Below, in pieces: positions 36,562-48,770 of a stretch of 64,000 bases of DNA. The notes under the pieces were generated by a model. It did not search any database, was not told the origin of the DNA, and worked only from the letters and a program-made list of their open reading frames with translations. Positions within the stretch are counted from its first letter, which is position 1, and the number at the start of each line of letters is the position of its first letter. A program made the position numbers and the translations under genes. The stretch is from Brugia malayi (taxonomy: Eukaryota; Nematoda; Chromadorea; Rhabditida; Onchocercidae): assembly GCF_000002995.4 (NCBI RefSeq), contig NW_025062293.1:1-64000 (forward strand). The letters run 5' to 3'.

Positions 36562-38570
36562 TCAATGTTTAGCTAAATTCAATAAAAAACTAAAACTAAA
36601 AAAATATTTATCATTGAAAGTTTTTGTTGTAAATAACAAAACATCTGATATGCAATTTATAAAAAAATTTGTAAATCTTTTTAACAAACCTAATCCAATT
36701 TTTTCTTTTCTTTATTAACTATTTCATAGGATTACAAAATTAATTTATTAATTAATCGTATTTTTTTTTTTTTTTTGTATTTTTTTACCTCAATGTTTTA
36801 ATATAGACGAGAATAAATATATATCGATGGATGAATGAGTGTGCTTTTTTTTTTTAAAGAATAAATAATTTTGTAAACATTTCAGCACTGTGAAAAATCA
36901 ATTCAAGCAAATGTAAACTTATCTACAACTTACTTTAGATAAAATATTTAACAGTCCTTTTAATTTTTTTCTTAAATTCTTAAATAATTTTTGAAATTTC
37001 TTAAATATTTCTCTGCATTTATCGAAATTCAAAATTTTCATAATTTCTTGAAAGAAAGAAAAAAAAAAAACGATATGTTTTAAGAGAGAGAGAGAGAAAG
37101 AGAGAGAGATGTAAAAAAATTGCAGAAATTTTTCATTACTTCTCAGATTCTTTCTTTTTTCCTTTCTTTTTTTTCTCTCTTAAAATATAAGATGAAATGA
37201 TTCAGAAAGATTAACAATTGTTTGAAAGAAATTTAAGAGAGAACCATCATATATATATATATATATATTTCATAGACATAAATAAGCATAGCCATTATCA
37301 AGAAAAATATCCAACAATCAATCTGATCTTGTCCATTATTACCAAGGTGATAAGCTATAAGTAATTCACATTAAGCTAACATCTCTATTCATAATTATAA
37401 TATATTCATGGATTACTAACAACACTCAGTCATTTATTTATATACTGAAATTTTAGAAATTAGAAAAAATTTTACAAAAAAATTTTACAAGAAAAAAAAT
37501 TTTACAAATTTTTTCTTTTTACTTTGCTCTTTGAAACTTATCCTTCAAATTTCATTTCCTTCTAATATTTTTTCGTCTTTTAACTTTTTTAACTTAATAT
37601 TGATTAGCTTTCTTCTTAAAAAAAAAAGAAAAAAAAGGAAAGGAAAAATATAAAAGTAAATAAAGCAAAGAAAAAAAAAAGTATAACAAAATACTAATTG
37701 AAGGATAAATCAATCAAAATCTAAGATTGAAAAACTGATATCACTGAAATGTTTTAAAATAATCAATAAATGATCATTGGATGATCACAGATAATCTTAG
37801 CAAATACTTTTTTTCTCTCTTATTTTATCACTTTCAATTTATTACTTTCAAATTAATAAAATTATTAAAAATATTTAAAAATATTATATTTAAGAAAAAT
37901 TTTACATAGCTTCATTAGAGTTAAATTAATTACATTGTTGACATTCTTACATATATCTATGCTAGATAGATAAGTGAGAAATAAATATATCTTATCACGA
38001 TAACATTTGCAAGACTTGTATCACATATTTTTATCAATTATGATCTTATCATAACTGATATTATTTAAATACCAGTAAAAAAAAAATAAATAAACATTCC
38101 TAAAAAATGTCTTATCTCTTTGTTATATCTTATTTTTGCGTTATTGCATATTGGTTTTTGCTTTTTCGTTTTTTTTTTCTAAAAAAAAAATACATTTTAT
38201 AGGCTTATTGTAGCTTTCATTATTTATTAGATATATTTTTAAATATAACTTATAATTTTGTTTAATTTTAATTTTAATCTATTTCAAATCGTCGTTGTAT
38301 GCATATGGAGTAGTAAAGTGTTTTGCATACTTTAGCAGAAATATTTACAGCTGAATTTAATTGTGCTTAAATTACAATTCTATTTGTCAATTTTCAATTA
38401 TTCTACTTGAAAATTAAATTTTTATAAAAAAGAAAAATATTAATTCTTTTTTTTGTAAAAAAAACTAGATATTTGAACAAAAATAAATTGAATAATGCAA
38501 TTTATGAAAGAAACATTTATTTAATATTTTTCTATTTAAATACTTTTTTTTTCATAATATTCGTTTAAAC
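36560..38570. other. AT-rich spacer, no gene
   Basis: Homopolymer and simple-sequence tracts, including a GAGA stretch near 37085-37110 and a short TA run near 37250. Nothing coding. No 5' LTR for the element beginning at 38571 was seen here. Confidence 0.5.
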
Positions 38571-38578
38571 TACCAGCG

Positions 38579-39530
38579 ATGCCAAGTTTACCAGAAACAC
38601 GAGTAAAACGATCCAGAACCTTCGAACAAGTCAGCCTTGATTATATGGGTCCTCTTTCAGTCAAATCTAATACTGGTCTAGTCAAAAGATGGATAGCACT
38701 TTTTACGTGCTTCACTACCAAAGCGGTGCATCTAGAAATGGCGGAGAATTTATCTGCCGAGAATTTCTCACATGTTTTAAGAAGATTTATCGCTCGACGT
38801 GGATATCCAAAATTAATATTAAGCGATAATGCTAGCCAATTTCAACTGGTATTCAAAACTATTATGGAAGAAAACGCTAATTTTTTGGCGACAAAAGGTA
38901 TGATATGAAAAAATACTATACCAAGAGCACCATGGGGCGGTGGTGTATATGAAAGACATATAGGACTCACAAAAAAGGCATTAAGAAGAGCAATAGGAAG
39001 AAAACTTCTAAAGGAAGGAGAATTAATAACATTAATAGTTGAAATAGAAGGAATCCTTAATACCCGTCCATTAACTTATGTAGGGTTTGACGACTACAGA
39101 ATCATTCGTCCAATTGATTTTATATCACCTATGGCTTCATTAGATCTACCAATAAATTATGATAGTGATCAAGATGAATATACCCCTTATACAATAAAGA
39201 CTAAAGATAAGTTAATCAAGTATTGGACTACCACTCTTACCACATTAGATGTCTTTTGGAAGTTGTGAAAAGAAGAATATCTTACAAGTCTTAGAGAACG
39301 CACACAAAGAGAATTAAAATCACCTAGAATAGTAGAAAAAAGAGTACCACATGAAAATGAGATAGTATTACTAAATGAACCAGAAGTACCTCGTGGTGTA
39401 TGGAAATTGGCAAGGATAATAAAAATTAATTGAGGATGGGATGGAAAAATAAGGAGTGCAACAATACAATTACCGAATGGAAAACAAATCGATCGATCAA
39501 TAAATATGCTTTATCCTATGGAAATAGATG
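38579..39530 (+). pseudogene. BEL/Pao pol: integrase core and C-terminal domain, broken
   Basis: Integrase inserts the element DNA into the host genome. The reading opens with PETRVKRSRTFEQVSLDYMG, containing the first catalytic aspartate (LDYMGP), then TKAVHLEMAENLS, and the second at LILSDNASQF. PRAPWGGGVYERHIG surrounds the third catalytic acid (the E of YERH). It continues into the BEL/Pao C-terminal domain ([41 protein letters not shown]). In-frame stops occur at about 38906-38908 where a tryptophan is expected, near 39266 and near 39431. The zinc-binding N-terminus is missing. Confidence 0.88.
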
Positions 39531-41276
39531 CTACTGAAGATAAAGAAGAAAAAGTGGAAGATGAACTAGAAGAACCCATTGCTCGACGAACCAGAAGTGC
39601 TAAAAAATCACAAACTACAGTCTATGCAAAGGACAAGTTTAATTTTTTGGTAAAAACTTTATCATTAATAACGATGATGTCATTAATACCAAGACAGGTA
39701 TTAGCCAACAATAGATGTAATTGGATTGCTGGAGTACCCTTTAATATTCTTGAAAAATGGAATTGTGAAGAAATTATTCACAAAAATGCTACATATCACA
39801 AAGTGGATGTATACACACGCACCCAGCTATAAAATGTAGCAACATTACACGGACTGTATGCACGAAAATTTTTCTCAGAATATCGCTATCGGTAGTATCA
39901 GACCATACGTCTACTACCGCAACTTCCTCACAATTCTGCAGATATTTAAATGTTCGAAAACAAATGAACGGAATTGGACTAATTCAATCTTCTCCTAATC
40001 AATGGATAACGAATAAGGAAATACAATACTCCTATGGATGGTTAGGAGTTAACTGTCAATCAACGTCAAACTTCATATTAACTCAAGGAGAAATTCTCCT
40101 CTACGATGGAAGAGGGTTAGTCTCTAACTTTGAAGATATAAAAGACTGTTCGACACAAAAGGGTGAATGCATAACGAATACTAGCATTATCATATGGAAA
40201 TAGCAATGATACGACCAATCATTGTTTATATCGAAAGATCGGAAGATTCAAGGCTACAAAGTATAACAACCACTTCATCATCGATGAAATACAAGCATCG
40301 CTTATAATTGATAAAAACCCCCCTGTATTAAACACCAAAATTTGTAGATTCACCTCTCCAATTTTAATGCAGGGCGATATAGTTATTGAACTAGACGTTG
40401 AAAATGACTCGAACTCTACTACAAAATTCAAACGAAGAATAACAAATAAACTATTTTAATGATGGAAAAGGCTCCGGATAGAAAGTACGATCCTGAAAAT
40501 GTAAAACTTCAATACCTTTCTGATTCACTAAGACAAGAATTCCTTCAACAACTCAAAGAAACACAGCAGAGAAGTTGCCAAAACAGAAATAACCTATTAC
40601 TTTTGACCAAATGGCTATCAATCAGCAATCCTACCCTTGCCACGAAACTAATACTTCAAAGAAACGATGTGATAGCTAAAAGAATTAACGGAAATTTGAT
40701 GGTGGCTCCTTGCAAATCAGAACAATCAACAATCGAAAATATCGAATTCAAAGGAGATTTAATAAGTAAGTTTGAAATTGAAAGAATTAATGCAGAATTG
40801 GAAATCTTAACTCAAAGCCAAAAACAATTAATTCAATACCACATCAAATGAAGGATGAACTCTTTTGGCAAGAAATTTCTGAAGAAAGAGAAGAAATTAT
40901 CGAACAAATGGTAAGGAAATTCAACGAAATTGTTCTACCGATAGAAGAAGAATTTGAAAATATGATAACACATTGGAAATTGATTTTTACCTATATAATT
41001 ATTGTAACAATATTAACTATTTTTGTCATTCTGAAGTGGAAATTTAGGTTAGTTCAATCCGTCTTTTATCATACTCCAAAACGAAGTTCAAATCAAGCTA
41101 CCATCACTACTCTCCCTACAGAATTAGCACACACACAATTCCAAACTAAAGAAATCCCACTTATTAAACTCCATACATTTAACTACATACCTCAAAATCA
41201 CTCTCTCAAAGTTATATCTTCCTCTTCCTTTTTTGGGAGTGTCGCGAATTATAACATCACGAAAACTCCTATCTAA
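39506..41276 (+). pseudogene. BEL/Pao envelope-like region, broken
   Basis: Several open pieces follow pol: 39506-39832, 39964-40203, 40459-40851 and 40848-41276. The first has a dibasic IARRTRSAKK stretch, then a hydrophobic segment ending ANNRCNW that looks like an internal signal peptide. The middle pieces are cysteine- and asparagine-containing and look extracellular. The last has a strong transmembrane helix (IIIVTILTIFVIL) followed by a basic tail, near 40990-41045. This order (signal, ectodomain, membrane anchor) is that of an env glycoprotein, known in some nematode BEL/Pao elements. I do not recognise a fusion-protein family from the sequence. Stops separate the pieces. Confidence 0.65.
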
Positions 41277-41784
41277 AAATAATCCCATAATATCATAAGT
41301 TATCTCTACATAAATCTAATTTCTTAAGACTTTTTACATGTGATTTTCATCATAGATACGTTCAGTTCTCACATTGTAAATTCTCAATTTTTTAGACACT
41401 TCCTACTCTTCAGACATCGTAAAACAATCCTACAGTATCTTAAATTATCTCTCTTTAAATCTAGTTTTTTTGGTTTATTACACATGTAATCCCATATCAT
41501 AAATTTTCAATTCTCATGAACATTTCCGATTCTTCACATTTTTATCTTAGACACGCCCAATTATCACTCATATAAAATTCAATCCTAAAAAATTACAATT
41601 ATTATTTGTCTTTAAGGTCGATTATTACTCGGTTAACCAATTTCAATTCCTGCGGTTTTCTTTTATAAATTTCTTCTCTTTTTATTGCTCGGTTTGTTAA
41701 CATTACGTTCTAGAAAAATAAAGGTTTATTAATCTTCCTACTGTATTGCAACTATTCGAGTCAACCAGACAACTTTTCACGACA
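41240..41784 (+). repeat. 3' LTR of the BEL/Pao element
   Basis: It starts TGTCGCGAATTATAACATC right after the purine-rich TTTTGGGAG tract and ends AACTTTTCACGACA. An AATAAA signal (AAATAAAGG at about 41716) precedes the R/U5 part, with TTTATTAATCTTCCTACTG and TATTGCAACTATTCG shared with the LTR at 61750. Length is about 545 bases. Confidence 0.87.
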
Positions 41785-44700
41785 AATATGTCGAGGCGAA
41801 ATCTTTCATCTTTTCTACTCTATGCTGACTGACTTCCACTTTTGGCGTTGTGTGCGGATCCATGTGAACTTTCGGATGATTTTGAAGTTTGTGAAACTAT
41901 CCAGTCAATTTTGCTTAGTGTCTTCTCAGTAAATGACTTGGCTTAAATTTATCAGTAGATCAAAAGCTTTGAATGATAAATTTGTTGAAAAGAAGCTAAA
42001 TAAATGAAAAGTTGTTATACTAATTTACTATGTGTAAGTAATTACTGAATTGTGCGAGAACATTTTTCAATGATTTCAGAGTTTTTGAAAAATAATTAAA
42101 TATTTGAAAAAAATTTGCAAATGATTCCAACTTTGAAATCGACCTAATTCAATCAAATTAAGTTGAATATCAACTAATTTAAATGCAATCAATTTTAATT
42201 AGTTTAAAGAGATCTAGAAAACTTCTAACTTGATTATCTCGATCCTTCTATATTTGGTGCATTACTTATTGTTACTGGTGCTGGCTGTATAATGCTTTCT
42301 AGAAAAAGAGAAAAAAGTTTCTAAGCTAAGATTACAATAATTTAATGTAAACTGCGAAATTTCTCTTTATTCATAAGAAAGTCATTCATTATATCACTTC
42401 TCCGAGTTATGATTCATATGTTTAAAATTCGGTTGATTCACAAACGAACAGTAGATTTCTGATCAAAACAGTTTTTGGAAGTATTCCAAAAATTTTCTGC
42501 ATTCGATGGATGACTCAATTAAAATCTGAAAACACTGTCAATTTCCCAAATTAGTGAAAGTAGATTAAATTGTATAAGTTGCACTATCAACATACTCCCT
42601 TTGTGTATAACAATTTTATCGTAGTTTATATTTTAATCAGATGTTAATAAGAAAAGTTTAGTCTACAATAGTTATTACTGTTTTCTGAAATGCAAAAGAT
42701 AATAACACCGCAGAGAAAAAATATCTCAGTCATATTTCTAAATTGTAGACAGTCTAAAAAGTTGGGGTGGTATAAAACTTTAATAACAGCGTTTTTAAAA
42801 CTAAAATATTTATGTAGTTTAGTGTCGGACACTGCAATCAACAAACTCGTTTCGTGTATGTTGATCCTTGGAATGGTGCAGTGGGTGGGCATCAGAACCG
42901 TTCTGATGACTCACTTAAAGCGAGCGGGTACTTTCGCATATTCGAAAACAAGTAATTTAAATTAAATGATTTCCAAAATATTCATTCTGCTATGAACTAT
43001 GAAAAAAAATTGATCCTATTTTTAGATAGTAAACTGCTTAAAAACAATTTATTGTTTGGTACAAATTTTGATGCGGCGAGCTCTGCGACAATTATACGAA
43101 ATTAATAGATATTTAATGATAACAAAAACAGCGAAATACAAATTACTTACCAATAAAATGATGGAAGTAATCAGTGAGTTGCAGGCTTTGGTCGATCAAG
43201 AGAATTGAGGAAATTTCAGTTCAATTAGTTATTTTTCAGTGCTCTAAAAAAGAGAGTATTTGAAAATAAAACAAATAAATTCTTCATTTTATGAAAAAGT
43301 AGTGGAAAAATTCATTAAAAGAATAAAGCTTCAATTAAAACAGATAAAACAACTGAAAATGTTGAAAAAGTCCAAAGCAAAAACGAACAAAAGAGAAAGG
43401 AAGAAATGAATTAAAAGGATAGAAATGAAAATAAAAAAGTAATTAGGAATATTTTACAGATTAAAATATTGCTCAATGCCAATAATAATCGAAAAGAGTG
43501 CGGAAGAATATTCAAAAAAGAATCATATTTTTTTCATTTCTTTCTCTTTTCCGCATACATTTTTTCATATTCATATAGTAATTATCCTATTCCGTTTACA
43601 GTACCCATTCATCCTTATTTACTAACATCGTTAATTAGAGCTTCAAATATCAGTATGATTAGAAATAGCATATTCTTTTATTCAGATGGTATTAAGGTAG
43701 AATTTTTCAGCAACAAACAATTAAGGTAGAATTTTTTTCAACAAACAAGAGTACCAAAAAAGAAATTTCACACTCAATTCTATAAAAAATTGCTCTTAGT
43801 CTTAAATCTTAAATATTACAAAAGTGACAAAAGTGATAAAGAACCAAACGCTGATAAATGATACTCTCATTAAACTTTTTCGAAGTTTTTTTTCAATTTC
43901 TTATTTTAATTTTATCGTTTCTGTCATTAGAATGATCCAAAAAGGGTTTTTTTTTTTTTTTAAATAGTCCGAAATCTGCATAAATTCAACAATTCGGATT
44001 TCAATTATGACAGTGAAAAACGAATTTCTTGTAAATTTGATTTGAGCTTCCAAATTGTCATTCATTCTTATTTGGGATTAATATGTAGAGAAGCCTTTTA
44101 AACGAGCAATCGAGCAATATCTGCTACAAAATGCTAATAGCAAGAAGTAATTGATTAGAAAACATTGCAAAAGTGGACATTTTCAAGTGGGAAAAGTGCG
44201 CATTCGCATTCCTATTTTTCGCTGTGTTTGCAAGTAGAAATAACTTGGAAATTTTTTATGAATTTATTTTTTATGCAAAGAATTTTCGTTGACTTGGAAG
44301 TTAAACGATGTGCATCACCACTTGTACATTCTGGTGGCTGCCCCTTTGTTGAAAGTTGTAACTGTCATCTATGCGTGTCATAAGATTATTTCAAAAATAC
44401 CATCTAGTTAAAGCATTATTGAGTGAGAATTGAAAATTGAATCCGTTTTTAATTGGGAAAAATCGAATTAAGTTCAAATTAAAATCAGAAACTGAAGGTA
44501 AAATGAAGATTTATGGTTGTGATAAAACTGGATTGCATCACTTTCTACAATTTCAGTTTTTATCAACATTTGAGTTCCTATTTTTTACATAGATCGATAC
44601 CTAAGATAAAACCAAACGTTAAATTTGTTTTTTAATTGTCATTATAAAGCTCCAAACTTTAAATTAGCAAATTAAAACTTGAATTTCTGTTCAGAAATTA

Positions 44701-47171
44701 ACATAAAAATTGTAATACAAGAGAAAAGCACAATTGTTTTCCCCTAACTAAATTAATAAGTGAAATTTCCAAAATTTCCTTTTTCCTCTTTTTAGATCAA
44801 ATTTCACCCTTTAAATTTTCGCTATTTTAATTTATACAATCTCAGTAAGCAATATTAAGAAAGGGAAAACAACATGCTAGCAGAACTTTCCACTTTCCAG
44901 TCGTTTAGTAAAACATAATACTTCAGAATAAATTATTTAGCCGCACAGCTTTCCATATTTTTCATCCACAAATTCAATTTTTCTCATATCTTAAAATATT
45001 ATACTCTTTCTTAGACCATTAAAGCTTTATCTGTCCTTTTTTGATAAATTAAGAAGTGTTAAAAACTTGTTTTACTCATAAAGAGAAAAACAAATTGTTG
45101 TCACCATGTTACATTAAAGCAATTTGGGAGGAATGATAGCAATTACTTCTTTCCACTATCCATAAATTTGTTTAAATATTCCACCTTTTTTCACTTTTAT
45201 TGATTTTTATTGATAAAAGTAAAAAAATCCCTAGAAAAATATTTGTATCTCCAAGTGTGTTACAGTATATTTTATCAGAAAAATTTTATTATTAATTTAA
45301 ATGTAAAAATGTATTGCAAAATAGAAATGATAGCTTTTTTCAGCGGCAAAGTTACAATTAACATTTTGTTGATAAGAATATTTCAGTGATTATTTTGTCC
45401 ACTTTGATTATCATAAGAATAAATCTAAACTACGATTATTATCATTTATCAATTTATCACAGGAAAAACACAACGACCAATTATTATAGCACAGTGGCTT
45501 ATAGCAATAATATAAAACTTAATGATGTAAATAGTATCGATCACAAATAGCATAATTTAGAAAGAAAGTTAATAATTACACTAACAATAGAAAAAATATT
45601 TCAAAGGATAGTCAAGACTTGTTTAAAAACTAGAAAATATATCATAGCTTCATTCTACTATCAATGAAATGTTTTGTGCAGTTCAAATAGCATCAATTAA
45701 AAATAGCATATCTACTCATAATTTATGATAATAATCAAACAATCAAATTGCTACATGAAATATCATTATAAATGCTTAACCTCTGAGTTTAACATGAAAC
45801 CATTTGTTTACTTTCATGTTCACTGAAAACAACAGTATATTTATTTTGTACATTTTAAAGCTTGTGTCGGTTCTGAATGGATTTTCAAAGGAATAATAAA
45901 ATTTAGTGAAACACTGACTAAGAATGAATTTTGACATAAATGTATTCACCATGCAAATAATGAAACAGTAACTTACACAGAAGGAATCATATTTAAATAA
46001 TTAATTATCAATGAATATTTAATTTTACTATTTAATTTATTTTTTAATCAACGTTTAATTTTGCTATTTGATTTAATTTGTTATTATGCTATTCGTTCTT
46101 ATTTTTTCATTTTTTTACTGCTTCAACAAATATCATTTTCCTTGCAGTGCTTCACCATATTTCTTCAAAATTTGCACTATTCATTCTGAAATATTAAAGA
46201 AATCATTAAAAAAAATTTTTTTTGAAATTATTTAATTGATTAGTACTGGTTAATTTATTATTGCAGATCGATCCAAGTTTTTTATTGATGATATGCACCA
46301 AAAATGGTTATAAAATGATTAGTGAATACCAAAAGTTTATTTAATTTTAATTTAATATACATTACATGAAATATTCATTTAATTAGTAAGATATGTTGTT
46401 ACACACTTGTAGATACAGAATCTTAAAGTTTAAAAAAAAATTTTTCGAAAAATCTTTGAAAGCATCTTTTGATATACATATACAAATAACTAATATATTC
46501 AGTAATACATAATAATATGTTATTATATTGTAAGAAAGTAATAGATACGAAATCACGTACAATATTTGAAACGAACGATATCATAAATTTTTTTTTTTTT
46601 AAACTTTAAGATGAGAAAAAAAATCATAAAGTACTATAAATAGGTATTGAATATTCCACTGACTTAATTTATTAGTCATTAAAATTTGAAAGACTTAGAA
46701 AAAACAAAAGTGAGAACTTGTAAAATAAATAAGCTTCTTATTTTGTTATTTTTAATTAATCCAGAGTTTTAGATTTAATTTATGGCGTAATTTTGAAGCA
46801 ATTGGTTGTGTGAAATATGTCAATAAACATAAAGAAGCAAAAATTTCGCACGAAATCATTTACATTATGAATTATTATTATTGGTAAAATTTTACCTTTT
46901 AGTTAAAAAAAAAAAACAAAAAGGTTTTGTGTAAAAAAACTTTGAATAAAATCTTTGTGAAATTAAATTAAATTGATGAAATTATTCCATGTTTAGAAAA
47001 TTTTCTGATACGGGGTTTATATTTGTATTAAAAATTTTGCTTGGAATTTTTACTTTTAATTTAAGTTGCTATATGGATGAAATATGACGAAATATTGAAA
47101 TTGGCGATATTATTATTGAAAAACATATGCTATATCATGGAATATATTGACTGCCAGATACTTTGTTTTGC
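41785..47171. other. Mostly empty AT-rich region
   Basis: No supported gene in 5.4 kb. Two stretches look slightly coding on the plus strand: about 41850-41945 (ADPCELSDDFEVCETIQS) and about 42225-42320 (DPSIFGALLIVTGAGCIML, a membrane-like helix followed by SRKREKSF and a stop). Each is a single isolated exon-like piece. Frames at 42690-42965, 43469-43729 and 44165-44383 lack motifs. Confidence 0.4.
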
Positions 47172-47520
47172 CTCAAACCTGGGTAATTAAACCAACAAAT
47201 CAATATTATGCGTAACGAAAGATATAATATAATTATGGAACACCAAAATAATATCAAAAACCACTCCAAAATGTAGAATGAATAACTGTAATGGAGGATT
47301 GGTTTATACACAAAACTGAACTGACACCAGATATCCGACAGAGAACATTTGGCTGATGTGAAACAAAGATTGCTGATAAAGGGGTTTGCTAACAAAGGGT
47401 TTTTGTTGGGTGAGAAAAGGGAATTAGCATAATGGCTTGAATGATCTAGACATAGATTAGTTACAAATGCGAAATTATTTGGTGATTGATTTATCAGGCA
47501 TCTGGCAAAAGGTATTAGAA
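47172..47520 (-). mobile_element. Internal fragment of a BEL/Pao LTR
   Basis: Read against the LTR at 61750-62390, this stretch shares CCTCAAACCTGGGTAATTAA, GAGGATTGGTTTATA, AACAAAGATTG, TAGTTACAAATGCGAAA and TTGATTTATCAGGCATCTG in the same order. Both LTR ends are missing, so it is a decayed internal piece. The 86-codon minus frame across it is a by-product. Confidence 0.75.
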
Positions 47521-48770
47521 TTTGAATGTAATTTAAATATATTTTTACGTATGTAATCTATGTATGTATGTAATATTAAATACATGTAATTTAAATTAAA
47601 TGTATTTTTACGACATGCTATAAATATATAAGACTTTACAGGTTTTGTTGGGAAATTTGTAAAAGAAGAAAAGATGGATCATTGTTTCTTAACAATCAAT
47701 TTACTGTAATAAGTAATAAGAAAAATTAATCTTACTAAATAAATTATTTGATAATATTAGCATGTTGAACTAATATCAGACGGCAATGATATCATTGTTA
47801 TTTAAATAGTGCAAAAATTTCCAAATAATAGTAATTAATTAGAGTTTTCCAGAATTTTATTCATAGTGAGAATGGTAAGAAGTAAAGTATAAACAATACT
47901 GTAGATTAAATGGTGCACCATCGTGTGAAATTTCATAAAGACAAGAAGAACTAATTAAAAAGACAATAGTTTCTAAGCCTAGTCCAAGCTTTGGAAGTAT
48001 TGCGCTGGTAAGGACTTCAATTTAATATTCATTCTCATACCACATGCCATACTATGTAAACATATTATATGCCATTTTATCACTAAAAAATTGAAAAACA
48101 GAAGCATTTCTGAAACTTACTATTTCATTATCCATTGTTTTGTGCCTTGCACATATCTAATGTTAGCTTAGTAAGAATATGATAACAATATTATAAAATG
48201 AATTTGTTTAAATTTGTGAAGCATATGATAATGCAATTAAATGATGAGAACAACTGCGACATTAAACATGATTATTATATCTCTATGTAATAATACTTCT
48301 AATTATAATTTGCCTTTTTCGAGATGATAAAAATAATACTAAATGGATTAATTAAAGATTAGAAATTACATATCAGTTAATGGTGCTTTTAAGCATTTTC
48401 CATTGCAGATTCTCCTTTTTCTTCTGTAAATTTTATTCATATTAGAAAAATAATTTGTATCAATTAATTTTCTTTTTTCTAAATTAATTTTTAATACGTT
48501 AATCAGGCAATAATAAAATTATAACTAATTGGAATGAAATGAAATTGGAATTTATACAATTGAATAAATTATCTTCCTGCATCATTTGCTAATGTCTTAG
48601 TGTAACTATATCTTATAAGTGATATCATTGCAAATTGCAAGCAGTTAGAAAGCATTTGCAATAATTTGTTTTATTAAAAAAAATAAAACATTTTTACAAT
48701 ATTAAACAATTATCTATGATGTTACTGCTAATAAAATTATAAATGTTTTTATATAATGCAAACAAATAAT
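47521..48770. other. AT-rich spacer, no gene
   Basis: Contains a short local duplication of ATGTAATTTAAAT...TATTTTTACG near 47526-47613. No coding frame. It lies downstream of the EGF-like gene. Confidence 0.45.

Larger units (their letters stand above)
38571..41784 (+). mobile_element. 5'-truncated BEL/Pao LTR retrotransposon with env-like region
   Basis: The element begins abruptly inside pol, continues through integrase, an env-like region and a polypurine tract, and ends in a 3' LTR. Protease, reverse transcriptase, RNase H and the 5' LTR are absent. Several in-frame stops show that it is dead. The LTR is of the same family as those at 18281 and 61750. Confidence 0.9.
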
